The notes under the pieces are model-generated. The model did no database searches, was not told where the DNA came from, and saw only the letters and a program-made list of their open reading frames with translations. Positions 55,167 through 63,637 of a stretch of 64,000 bases of DNA are shown here, in pieces. Every line of letters starts with the position of its first letter. Position 1 is the first letter of the stretch. A program made the position numbers and the translations under genes. Source of the DNA: Methanocorpusculum sp. (GTDB taxonomy: Archaea; Halobacteriota; Methanomicrobia; Methanomicrobiales; Methanocorpusculaceae); NCBI GenBank assembly GCA_017408885.1, contig JAFQTT010000013.1, positions 19,277 to 83,276 of the forward strand. Reading direction: 5' to 3'.

Positions 55167-55544
55167 ATGAAAAGATTAGATGACAACTCGGATTTGCTGA
55201 AAATCCTTCGGTGCGCTTTTGAGACTTACAATACGCTGAAGTACGGTTATATGGAATCGGTGTATGAGGCAGCTCTGGAATACGAGCTTTTGCAGGCGGG
55301 CTTTTCTGTTCGCCGTCAGGTTCGGATTCCGGTGTTCTACAAGGGTGTGGAGTTGAAGAAGGATTTCTATGCGGATATGGTTGTGAATGACTGTATTCTT
55401 TTAGAGTTAAAGGCTGTCTCAACGATTACTCAGGCTCACGAAAAACAGCTTCAAAGCTACTTGAAATCAACGGGCATCAAAGAAGGTATGCTGTTAAACT
55501 TCGGGAATGTGAGGAGGCTTGAGTGGAGAGCTATCTCTCCATAA
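55167..55544 (+). CDS. GxxExxY-family protein, left copy
   Basis: A 125-residue protein with the family signature GYMESVY (about 27-33). The pattern Y.ADM.V....LLELKA has the acidic and lysine residues of a PD-(D/E)xK-like nuclease core. The family is common in prokaryotic genomes with no known function. I start at the ATG at 55167, since the upstream in-frame sequence is GC-rich leader. A paralogue about half identical lies at 63257-63637 on the opposite strand; the two bracket the hsd operon. Its leader shares sequence blocks with that of the paralogue. Confidence 0.85.
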   Translation: MKRLDDNSDLLKILRCAFETYNTLKYGYMESVYEAALEYELLQAGFSVRRQVRIPVFYKGVELKKDFYADMVVNDCILLELKAVSTITQAHEKQLQSYLKSTGIKEGMLLNFGNVRRLEWRAISP

Positions 55545-55622
55545 TTTTTCCTGCTTAACCAACTCATCCGAACACATAAATATCCTCAAAAGAAACTTTA
55601 CCACATTCACTAAGGACCATAC

Positions 55623-57353
55623 ATGAACGATTTGGAACTCAAAAAACTCAAAGACGATTTGTGGCATGCCGCAGATATTCTTCGTGCAGGTGCTCATCTT
55701 GCGGCGAACAAGTACGGTCAGCCAATTCTTGGTTTAATTTTCCTTAGGTATGCGGATATTCTCTATAAGCAGCATAAGGAAGATATTGAGGCTGAGTATG
55801 CGGCAAAGAAAGGAACTCGTATTGAGCGTTCTCTCAAGGAGATTGCTGTTGAGAAGTGCGGTTTCTATCTGCCTGAATGTGCATATTATGATTTCCTCAA
55901 TGATGCGCCGGATAATGCGCACAAGGCGGTTCTGGTAAAGGAGGCAATGTCTGAGATTGAGAAGGAGAATCCGAATATGGCAGGTGTTCTTCCAAAGGAA
56001 GTGTATGGTCAGTTAGTTCCTGCGGAAGAGCCGGATTTACTTTCCAAGATTGTGCGGGTGTTTAAGGATATTCCAGAGGATATCAGTATTGACCTGTTCG
56101 GAGAAATTTACGAGTATTTCCTGGGTAACTTTGCGTTGGAGGAGGGCAAAGACGGAGGTGCTTTCTATACCCCGGCGACGGTTGTCCGCTATATGGTGGA
56201 AGTCTTACAGCCTGAGTCAGGCGATAAGCAGTTTTTAGATCCTGCCTGCGGTTCTGGAGGTATGTTTGTTCAGGCTGCCCGCTATATGCATAATCATAAT
56301 GCTTCTGAGTCTGATTTGATGAAGTTTAGGTGTTATGGTGTGGAGAAGGAGCCGGATACTGTGAAGCTTGCGAAGATGAATCTGCTTCTAAATAATGTGA
56401 GAGGGGAGATTACGGAGGCTAATTCGTTTTATGCTGACCCGTATAATGCATTCGGGCGTTTTGATTATGTGATGGCAAATCCTCCGTTCAATGTTGATGA
56501 GGTTGTGTATGAGCGGGTAAAGGATGACCGCCGTTTTAATGTGTACGGTGTTCCGAAGAATAAGACGAAGAGTTCGGGGAAGGCTTCGGATAAGAAGGAG
56601 ACTGTGCCTAATGCGAATTATCTTTGGATTTCGTATTTTGCAACTGCGCTGAATGAGACAGGGAAGGCAGGGCTTGTGATGGCAAATTCGGCGTCCGATG
56701 CGGGTAAGAGTGAGTATGAGATTCGGCGGAAGATGATTGAGGCGGGTATTATTAAGCAGATGGTGACTCTTCCTTCGAATATGTTCTGGACTGTGACGCT
56801 TCCGGCAACGCTTTGGTTCTTTGATAAGGAAAAGCCCAAGACTGAGAAGAGGGATGAGATTTTGTTTGTGGATGCGAGAAATATTTTTACTCAGGTTGAC
56901 CGCGCCCACAGGAAGTTTAGTGATGAGCAGATTCGGAATCTGGGCATTATTACCAGGCTTTATGAGGGAGACACGGAGGCGTTCCAGGCTCTCTTAGCAG
57001 AGTACCGTGCCGAGCTTGCGAACGCGCCGGATGTGGGCGAAGCCGACATCAAGCCGAAGGCATATTGGCAGGAGCAGATTGACTGGCTTACCGAGCGTTT
57101 CCCGGACGGTGTTTATACGGATGTTGTGGGGCTGTGTAAGGCAGCAAAGCTCGAGGGCGAGGATGGTATCATCGACCAGGACTATTCGCTGAATCCGGGA
57201 CGGTATGTCGGGGTGGTCATAGAAGACGACGGGATGACGGAGGAAGAGTTCAAGGAGACTATGATGTCATTGTATTCCGAATATCGTCATCTCTCTCATT
57301 CTGCAAAAAAAATTGAAGATGAACTAGAGTTGAATATCAATCAGTTGTTCTAA
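55623..57353 (+). CDS. hsdM: Type I restriction-modification methyltransferase HsdM
   Basis: The N6-adenine methyltransferase subunit of a type I system, 576 residues. The N-terminal HsdM helical domain (about 1-140) precedes the N6-MTase with LDPACGSGGMF (SAM binding, about 204-214) and ANPPFN (catalytic NPPF, about 284-289). A TATA-like CATAAATATCC lies about 45 bases upstream and AAGGA precedes the ATG. Codons lean to T and G in the third position, unlike the genes downstream. Confidence 0.96.
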   Translation: MNDLELKKLKDDLWHAADILRAGAHLAANKYGQPILGLIFLRYADILYKQHKEDIEAEYAAKKGTRIERSLKEIAVEKCGFYLPECAYYDFLNDAPDNAHKAVLVKEAMSEIEKENPNMAGVLPKEVYGQLVPAEEPDLLSKIVRVFKDIPEDISIDLFGEIYEYFLGNFALEEGKDGGAFYTPATVVRYMVEVLQPESGDKQFLDPACGSGGMFVQAARYMHNHNASESDLMKFRCYGVEKEPDTVKLAKMNLLLNNVRGEITEANSFYADPYNAFGRFDYVMANPPFNVDEVVYERVKDDRRFNVYGVPKNKTKSSGKASDKKETVPNANYLWISYFATALNETGKAGLVMANSASDAGKSEYEIRRKMIEAGIIKQMVTLPSNMFWTVTLPATLWFFDKEKPKTEKRDEILFVDARNIFTQVDRAHRKFSDEQIRNLGIITRLYEGDTEAFQALLAEYRAELANAPDVGEADIKPKAYWQEQIDWLTERFPDGVYTDVVGLCKAAKLEGEDGIIDQDYSLNPGRYVGVVIEDDGMTEEEFKETMMSLYSEYRHLSHSAKKIEDELELNINQLF

Positions 57354-57364
57354 TTTGGTATAAT

Positions 57365-58588
57365 ATGAGCGATAGGAAGATTGTAAAAATATCTGACCTT
57401 GGTGTTGTTATAACAGGTAATACTCCTTCGAGTAATGACCCTGGGAACTACGGAGATTATATGCCTTTTATTAAGGCTACTGATATAGATGAGAATAGAA
57501 AGTATACGTATATTACAGAAGAGGGGTATTCTTATTCATCATATCTAAAATATAGAAAAAGCCTGATTCCCAAACATTCCACCTGTGTTGTAACTATTGG
57601 AAGTATAGGCAAAAAAATGACTATGACTCCTTGTGATTGCTTTGTTAATCAAGCTATCAATGCGATTATTCCTCATTCTCATTTTGACAAAGATTATGTA
57701 TATTATGTTGTGAAAGGTATCGTTCATCATCTGAAAGTTTTAGATTCTGGAACAACATCTGGTAGAGAAAATGTCTCTAAGAGAGCATTTTCTAACATGA
57801 GATTGATGATTATAGATGACATCAACAAGCAGTCTCAAATTGGTCATATCTTATCTGCATATGATGACCTCATCGAAAACAACCTCGCCCGTATTTCGCT
57901 TCTGGAAAAAATGGCGTCTGAACTCTATAAGGAGTGGTTCATCAGGAGGAAGAAAACTGATTGGAAAACAGTGAGACTCAAAGATTTTGGATACGTAGTT
58001 GAGAGTGGTTCAAGACCTAAAGGAGGGGTTGATAAATCATTAAAAGATGGCATTCCAAGTTTGGGAGCAGAGTCTATTGATAGTCTTGGTCAATTTGATT
58101 ATACAAATGTGAAATATGTTAGTGATGAATTTTATTCAAGTATGAGAAAAGGTCATGGAAAAAACAATGACATCTTGTTATATAAGGATGGGGCATATAT
58201 CGGTAAAGTTACTTTATTTAGAGATAATTTCCCGTTCAAAGAGTATGCAGTAAATGAACATGTGTTCATTCTTCGTTGTTCAGACTCAAGATATCAAAAT
58301 TACTTATATTTCACATTAAACCTACCACAATATTTTGTATTAATGCAGAATTTAAATAGAAATGCTGCTCAACCAGGATTAACACAAAATGATCTTGACA
58401 GTATCAAATTGACACTGCCAGATGAAGATACCATTGAAAGATTCAATGCCTTGATTTCCCCCATTCTAACTCAGGTGTTTACTCTTGCAAAAGAGATTCC
58501 GTTCCTCACCAAACAGCGTGACCTCCTGCTTCCGCGTCTCATGAGTGGAAAACTATCAGTCGAACCTCTGCTTGCTGACACAGCATAA
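57365..58588 (+). CDS. hsdS: Type I restriction-modification specificity subunit HsdS
   Basis: The 407-residue DNA-recognition subunit has two target-recognition domains (about 1-150 and 205-350), each ending in a conserved helical region. The central repeat around 155-205 has the typical QSQIGHILSAYDDLIENN and LLEKMASELYKEWFIRR parts, and the end has a second copy. The recognition sequence cannot be read from the protein. The domains are AT-rich, as usual for frequently exchanged hsdS. It starts 11 bases after hsdM. Confidence 0.94.
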   Translation: MSDRKIVKISDLGVVITGNTPSSNDPGNYGDYMPFIKATDIDENRKYTYITEEGYSYSSYLKYRKSLIPKHSTCVVTIGSIGKKMTMTPCDCFVNQAINAIIPHSHFDKDYVYYVVKGIVHHLKVLDSGTTSGRENVSKRAFSNMRLMIIDDINKQSQIGHILSAYDDLIENNLARISLLEKMASELYKEWFIRRKKTDWKTVRLKDFGYVVESGSRPKGGVDKSLKDGIPSLGAESIDSLGQFDYTNVKYVSDEFYSSMRKGHGKNNDILLYKDGAYIGKVTLFRDNFPFKEYAVNEHVFILRCSDSRYQNYLYFTLNLPQYFVLMQNLNRNAAQPGLTQNDLDSIKLTLPDEDTIERFNALISPILTQVFTLAKEIPFLTKQRDLLLPRLMSGKLSVEPLLADTA

Positions 58589-58602
58589 GACATAGCAAAA
58601 TA

Positions 58603-58929
58603 ATGAACTTGGATAAACCGCAGACAAAACATCTAACCGCAGTTGGAACATACCAACTCAAAAAACCGCTCATCGTCACCATATCCTATGACGCAGAAGA
58701 CAAACTCTTTGGAGCAGTAAACGAAGAACTCGCCCTCTTCGGATATGGTGAAAACGAAACAGAAGCCCTGCACTCCTTAGAACACGAACTCGAAGGACAC
58801 CTAATCTCATATACCGCATATCCTGACACACAACACTCCAAAACCTCACTTGAACTCAAAAAACTGCTTCAAGAACACATCAGCATCGAAGAAGCAGTAA
58901 GTCTCCTGGAAGAAAAATACAAAAAATAA
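58603..58929 (+). CDS. HicB-like small protein, possible antitoxin
   Basis: A 108-residue protein. The middle (VNEELALFGYGENETEAL, then LEHELEGHL) follows the strand-helix pattern of HicB-like antitoxin domains, and the C-terminus is a charged helix. It lies 14 bases after hsdS and directly precedes the ADP-ribosyltransferase gene, the normal position for an antitoxin. No DNA-binding domain of ribbon-helix-helix type is visible, so the HicB resemblance is only by pattern. Confidence 0.6.
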   Translation: MNLDKPQTKHLTAVGTYQLKKPLIVTISYDAEDKLFGAVNEELALFGYGENETEALHSLEHELEGHLISYTAYPDTQHSKTSLELKKLLQEHISIEEAVSLLEEKYKK

Positions 58930-58945
58930 AATCCTGCCCCCATTT

Positions 58946-58964
58946 TGTGAACAAATTGTTCACA
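58946..58964. promoter_or_regulatory. Perfect 19-bp palindrome before the ADP-ribosyltransferase gene
   Basis: TGTGAACAA-A-TTGTTCACA is a perfect palindrome with 9-bp arms and a single centre base, lying 35-53 bases ahead of the ATG at 58999. The position suits a repressor site or a small stem-loop that controls the toxin gene. Confidence 0.7.
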
Positions 58965-58998
58965 GAGTCTTTTTCTATCTCTATGCAGAAAATATAGT

Positions 58999-59640
58999 AT
59001 GGAATGGAACTTATCCGAACCATACTCCCCATATGACTTTCTCAGACAAAATGCACCATACCCCCCGTACAATGTCTGGGAAGCCCTAAGCCCTGCCGAA
59101 CGTGAAGCAGTACTCTCATTTCAGGACTTAGGCTCAAAACAGGACGCATGGGATGTTTGTGCCCCGGATCCCGTTCACGTAAACTGCTCAATCGTCAACT
59201 CATACCTTCGGTATGACGGATTTTCCAAAATCATGTCGCCTGACGATTTACAACAGTGCGAAGAACTCATATCCCTCCTTGACTCCGCAGTCGCCAAAAG
59301 TGTACTGCCAAAAAAACTCAACGTCATTCGCGGACTCACAAACTCAGAATGGGTAGAAGGATTCGAAGAAGGAATGATATATCGTGAAAAAGGATATGGA
59401 AGCTACTCCCTCTCAGTTGATGCTGCTGTACGATACGCACAAAAAAACAAATACGGAAAACTCGTATTCTTCACCCGCTCCATAAAAGCAGGAGAACATG
59501 CACTCTACCTTGGAAGCAAAGAAGAAGAAATGCTCATCGGACGAGGACGCAGATACATAATACGGGAAATAGACGAAGTAGAAAAAGGAATACTCTCCCC
59601 ATCCTGCAGAGCAATTGTTTATATCCTTGAAAGCATATAA
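58999..59640 (+). CDS. Putative ADP-ribosyltransferase toxin
   Basis: A 213-residue protein with the motif set of arginine-type (R-S-E) mono-ADP-ribosyltransferases: R111 in VIRGLT, S135 and S137 in GYGSYSLSVDAAVRYA, and E175-E177 in KEEEMLIGRG, with E177 as the likely catalytic glutamate just before MLI. The preceding NSYLRYDG fits the iN..LR segment of the ADPrib_exo_Tox family. There is no signal peptide, so it acts inside the cell, presumably as a toxin or effector. It lies between hsdS and hsdR, after a HicB-like protein. I am fairly sure of the fold and do not know the target. Confidence 0.75.
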   Translation: MEWNLSEPYSPYDFLRQNAPYPPYNVWEALSPAEREAVLSFQDLGSKQDAWDVCAPDPVHVNCSIVNSYLRYDGFSKIMSPDDLQQCEELISLLDSAVAKSVLPKKLNVIRGLTNSEWVEGFEEGMIYREKGYGSYSLSVDAAVRYAQKNKYGKLVFFTRSIKAGEHALYLGSKEEEMLIGRGRRYIIREIDEVEKGILSPSCRAIVYILESI

Positions 59641-59648
59641 GATAAATC

Positions 59649-59804
59649 ATGATTCCGTTAGATGAACACAGCTTCGAATACCTTGGGCGTCGGGAATTAA
59701 CGGAAGCAGACAGACTTGAAGCACGCAAAATGCGTGAAGAATTTGAACGCTGCTTCCTGCCCCCGGGAGCAAAACTCACCCCGATATCCAAAATAAAAGA
59801 CTAA
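59649..59804 (+). CDS. Small charged protein of 51 residues
   Basis: Starts 8 bases after the ADP-ribosyltransferase stop. The sequence begins MIPLDEHSFEYLGRRELTEA and continues with a highly charged helix (ADRLEARKMREEFERCF) and a short tail. No family is recognised. The tight spacing and coding-like composition favour a real gene; it could be an antitoxin, an immunity protein or a regulator of the neighbouring toxin. Confidence 0.5.
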   Translation: MIPLDEHSFEYLGRRELTEADRLEARKMREEFERCFLPPGAKLTPISKIKD

Positions 59805-59909
59805 CACACACAAAGACAACAACTTTTTTTAATCACACCCAAATCACCATACCTTCATTTTTCCCACACATTCATAACACCTCCCGACCATAAACTATAC
59901 CATATACAA

Positions 59910-62900
59910 ATGGCGGCTATCACAGAAGACGACATCGAACAGGCAATCCTCCAAATACTCGAAAACGGAGAACTCGGATACGAAATAATCCGATGCAGCC
60001 CTGATGTCGAAAACAAAGACAACCTAAACGACGGAACAGGAAGAACAAACAAAAAAGAATGCATCCTCCCGCAGGTCTTCTTAGAATCCCTTCGTCGAAT
60101 AAACCCTGGTGTATCTGACTCAATCCTCAATGCCGCCGTCGAACAGCTCCGCTTTGAAGCCGCCGGAACTGACCTTGGAAACATCAACTACCAAAACTAC
60201 CAAAAACTCAGAAACTCCATAAAAGTCACCTACAACAGAAACGGCATCGAAGACTTCGAACTCGTAAAACTCATCGACTTCGAAAACCCAAAAAACAACA
60301 CCTTCACCGCCGTCTCCCAGATGTGGATAAAGGGACAATATAACTACAGAAGACCAGACATCATAATCTTCGTAAACGGACTCCCTCTCGTCTTCATCGA
60401 ACTCAAAAACAGCACAGTAAAAGTCGCCGAAGCCCACGCCAAAAACTTAACCTCCTACATAAAAGACATCCCAAACCTCTTCGCATTCAACCAGGTCTGC
60501 GTCCTCTCAAACGGACTTGAAACCCGCCTTGGAGCATTCGAAGCAGGATACGAACACTACTTCGAATGGCTCAAAGCAACAGAAGAAGACAAAATAGACC
60601 GCAAAGCAATCTACGACGAAGGCGTCTCTGCCAAATACTTCGTCGAAACCTTCCTCAGAAAAGAAACACTCCTCGACTACATTGAAAACTTCATCATCTA
60701 CGAAAACAAAACCGTAAAAATCATCGCCAAAAACCACCAGTACTTAGGCGTCAACAACCTCATCGAATCCGTCAAAAACAGAAAAGAACTTGGCGGAAAA
60801 CTCGGTGTATTCTGGCACACCCAGGGAAGCGGAAAAAGCTTCTCCATGATATTCTTCACCCGAAAAGTGAAGAGAAAAATAGAAGGAAACTTCAGCTTCC
60901 TCATAATCACCGACAGAGACGACCTTGACACGCAGATCTTCAAAAACTTCGTCAGAACAGGCGTCATCAGCGAAAAAGAAGAAGCCAAACCCGCAACGAG
61001 CACAAAACTTCGGGAATACCTCTCATCCGAAAAACAGTTCGTCTTCACCTTAATCCACAAATTCAGAATCGAAAAAGGAAAACAGTACCCAATCCTCTCA
61101 ACCCGTGACGACATCATAGTCTTAGTTGACGAAGCACACAGAACCCAGTACAAAGAACTCGCAGAAAACATGCGGCGTGCCCTTCCAAATGCCAACTTCG
61201 CAGCATTCACCGGCACTCCGCTCCTTGGATCTAAACGCCTCACCAACCAGTGGTTTGGAAACTACGTCTCCGAATACAACTTCGCCCAGTCCGTCGAAGA
61301 CGGCTCAACAGTCCCTCTCTTCTACAGCAGAAGAGTGCCTGAAGTTGGACTCACCAACAACTTCCTCGACGACGACGTCCTGCAAATCATCGAAGACGAA
61401 CACCTAAACGCAGCCGAAACAGCCAGACTCGAAAACTCCACCTCCAAGATACTTGAAGTCATCAAACGTGAAGAACGCCTGGATAAAATAGCTCAGGACA
61501 TCGCACACCACTTCCCAAGACGCGGATTCCTGGGAAAAGGCATGGTAGTCTCTGTCGATAAATTCACGGCTGTCAAAATGTACGACAAAGTACAGCATTA
61601 CTGGGCAGAAGAAAAGAAAGCCCTCGTACGTGAAAGAAACGAAGCCAAAACAAAAGAAGATCAAAAAAGGATAACTGCCCTCATCAGCTACATGGATAAA
61701 GTCGAGATGGCAGTCATCATCTCCGAAGACGCAGACGAAGAAAAGAAATTCGCAGAACAGGGACTCGAAATCAGAGAACACAGAAGAAAAATAAACGAAA
61801 TCAAAAACGGCTTCGACATAGAAGACCGCTTCAAAGACAAAGATGACAATTTACAGCTTGTCTTCGTCTGTGCAATGTGGCTCACCGGATTTGATGTCAA
61901 GAGTTTATCCACACTCTACCTGGACAAACCCATGAAAGACCACACCTTAATGCAGGCTATCGCCAGAGCAAACCGTGTCTTCCCGGGAAAACCATGTGGA
62001 ATTATCGTGGACTACGTCAACGTCTTCAAATACATGCAGCAGGCATTAAGCCAGTATGCAGTAGGAGACAGTGAGGGAGACTACCCTGCAAAAGACATCG
62101 ACAGACTCATCTCATCATTAGATGAAGTAATCGAAGAAACTGACATCTTCCTCCAAACCGTAGGAATAGATGTAAGCAAGACACTTGCAGAAGCTCAGCT
62201 CTTCGACAAACTCGAAGAGATGCGAAAACATTACAACACAATCGTCTCAAAAGACGAAATCAAAGACAAATTCCGCATCTTAACAAACCTGATGGTAAAC
62301 CTCCATGACGCATCAAAACCGGAAATCTTTGAGAGAGGATGGTATAACGAAAAATACGAACCAATAAAATATCTTCACGACCTTTTCCACAACCTCATAG
62401 ACGACGAAAAACTCAACAACGCAAGACTTCGGATGGCTCAGGTTCTTGACCGCAGTGTATCCTCAGAAAATCCCTGGGGTGCTCATGAGCCGAAAGTCCC
62501 GTACGAAAACTATCGGATACATGAATCAAAAATCATCGACCTGTCAAAAATAGATGTGGAAGGACTCCACAAAGAACTCAAAACCTCTCCTTACGCATCT
62601 GTTGAAATTGACGACCTTAAAAAATACATTGATGCGGCACTCAAAAAGATGATTGACAAGAACTGTGAGAGAATCAGATTCTCCGAGCGGTTCAAAGGAA
62701 TCATCGACCGATACAACGCAGGCGGAACTGAAAACGAAGACTACTACGAACAGCTCATCAGGCTTATCGCAGAACTCAAAGAGGAAAATGAACGGGCGGA
62801 AAACTTTGGGTTAACAGAAGAAGAACTTGAAATCTATGACCTCTTAACCAAAGGAAAGAAGCTCACAAAGGCAGAAGAACAGAAAGTTATCCTTGCCGCA

Positions 62901-63131
62901 AAACACCTCTTCCAAAAACTAAGCAGCGAGCGCGAAAACCTGTTAGTTATTGACTGGTATAAGGATGAAAGCCCGAAAGCTAAAGTAAAGACAGCAATTC
63001 AGGAAACCTTAGACGCAGATTTACCGGAGAGTTATGACAAAGAGTCCTTTGATGTCAAAATCAACCTGCTCCTGAACCACTTTATCGACATGGCTGTTCA
63101 GAACTACGGTTGGATTGCTCAGGCAGTGTAG
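59910..63131 (+). CDS. hsdR: Type I restriction endonuclease subunit HsdR
   Basis: The 1073-residue motor and nuclease subunit. The N-terminal nuclease has RRPDIIIF (about 151-158) and the ELK core (IELKN, about 171-175). The SF2 helicase follows with GSGKS (about 309-313), VDEAH (about 407-411) and FTGTP. A helical C-terminal part ends the protein. It has its own likely promoter (ACTATACC near 59895). It lies 105 bases after the 51-residue gene. Third-position bases favour A and C, unlike hsdM. Confidence 0.96.
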   Translation: MAAITEDDIEQAILQILENGELGYEIIRCSPDVENKDNLNDGTGRTNKKECILPQVFLESLRRINPGVSDSILNAAVEQLRFEAAGTDLGNINYQNYQKLRNSIKVTYNRNGIEDFELVKLIDFENPKNNTFTAVSQMWIKGQYNYRRPDIIIFVNGLPLVFIELKNSTVKVAEAHAKNLTSYIKDIPNLFAFNQVCVLSNGLETRLGAFEAGYEHYFEWLKATEEDKIDRKAIYDEGVSAKYFVETFLRKETLLDYIENFIIYENKTVKIIAKNHQYLGVNNLIESVKNRKELGGKLGVFWHTQGSGKSFSMIFFTRKVKRKIEGNFSFLIITDRDDLDTQIFKNFVRTGVISEKEEAKPATSTKLREYLSSEKQFVFTLIHKFRIEKGKQYPILSTRDDIIVLVDEAHRTQYKELAENMRRALPNANFAAFTGTPLLGSKRLTNQWFGNYVSEYNFAQSVEDGSTVPLFYSRRVPEVGLTNNFLDDDVLQIIEDEHLNAAETARLENSTSKILEVIKREERLDKIAQDIAHHFPRRGFLGKGMVVSVDKFTAVKMYDKVQHYWAEEKKALVRERNEAKTKEDQKRITALISYMDKVEMAVIISEDADEEKKFAEQGLEIREHRRKINEIKNGFDIEDRFKDKDDNLQLVFVCAMWLTGFDVKSLSTLYLDKPMKDHTLMQAIARANRVFPGKPCGIIVDYVNVFKYMQQALSQYAVGDSEGDYPAKDIDRLISSLDEVIEETDIFLQTVGIDVSKTLAEAQLFDKLEEMRKHYNTIVSKDEIKDKFRILTNLMVNLHDASKPEIFERGWYNEKYEPIKYLHDLFHNLIDDEKLNNARLRMAQVLDRSVSSENPWGAHEPKVPYENYRIHESKIIDLSKIDVEGLHKELKTSPYASVEIDDLKKYIDAALKKMIDKNCERIRFSERFKGIIDRYNAGGTENEDYYEQLIRLIAELKEENERAENFGLTEEELEIYDLLTKGKKLTKAEEQKVILAAKHLFQKLSSERENLLVIDWYKDESPKAKVKTAIQETLDADLPESYDKESFDVKINLLLNHFIDMAVQNYGWIAQAV

Positions 63132-63144
63132 ATTCATTTCACAA

Positions 63145-63256
63145 ACCCCCTCACCTGATTGCCCGCCGGAATAGAGCGGCGCGGTCGCAAGCCAAAGGCT
63201 TGCTCACAGCTTGAGCCTTCGGCTCTCGCCATTAGCAGGCGGGCAGGTGGGAAAAA
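63145..63256. terminator. Stem-loop region between hsdR and the right GxxExxY gene
   Basis: The arms CACCTGATTGCCCGCC (about 63152) and GGCGGGCAGGTG (about 63238) are complementary apart from a four-base insertion. Smaller stems (AAGCC/GGCTT; GAGCC/GGCTC) lie in the loop. It may end transcription of both convergent genes. Confidence 0.5.
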
Positions 63257-63637
63257 TCATGGAGAGTTAATCACTCTCCACTCAAGCCTCCGCAGGTTTC
63301 CAAAGTTCACTAAAAGCCCATCAGACATCCCTGTCGATTTCAGATAACTCTCAACCTGCCTCTCGTGAATCTTCGCGAGGCTTGAAACCGCTTTTAACTC
63401 AATCAGCAGTGAATCATTTATCACCAAATCAGCAACAAAATTAGCATCGAGCAGAACGCCCTTGTAGTGCACAGGAATCCTGACCTGACGCTTCACTGAA
63501 AAGCCTGCTTCCTCTAATTCCATCTGGAATGCCTTCTCATACACCGATTCAAGGTAACCAGGCTTTAGGCTGTTGTAAACCTTAAGAGCGCATCCGACAA
63601 TTCTGTACATATCTGAGTTTGTATCTAATTTGTTCAT
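63257..63637 (-). CDS. GxxExxY-family protein, right copy
   Basis: A 126-residue paralogue of the protein at 55167-55544, about half identical. It has GYLESVY (about 27-33), ADLVI..SLLIELKA and the shared SYLKSTG, NFGN.RRLEWR end. It faces the hsd operon from the opposite side, so the two copies form an inverted pair around the island. The leader upstream (63640-64000) carries the same ordered blocks as the left copy's. Confidence 0.85.
   Translation of the reverse strand: MNKLDTNSDMYRIVGCALKVYNSLKPGYLESVYEKAFQMELEEAGFSVKRQVRIPVHYKGVLLDANFVADLVINDSLLIELKAVSSLAKIHERQVESYLKSTGMSDGLLVNFGNLRRLEWRVINSP

Noticed and set aside
54851..55183. 110-codon frame in the GC-rich leader of the left GxxExxY gene
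   Set aside because: It overlaps the true GxxExxY start in another frame and lies in noncoding leader blocks shared with the right copy.
60120..60437. Open frames on the strand opposite hsdR
   Set aside because: They arise from hsdR codon bias. Their sequences are rich in F, V, D and E without domain structure.
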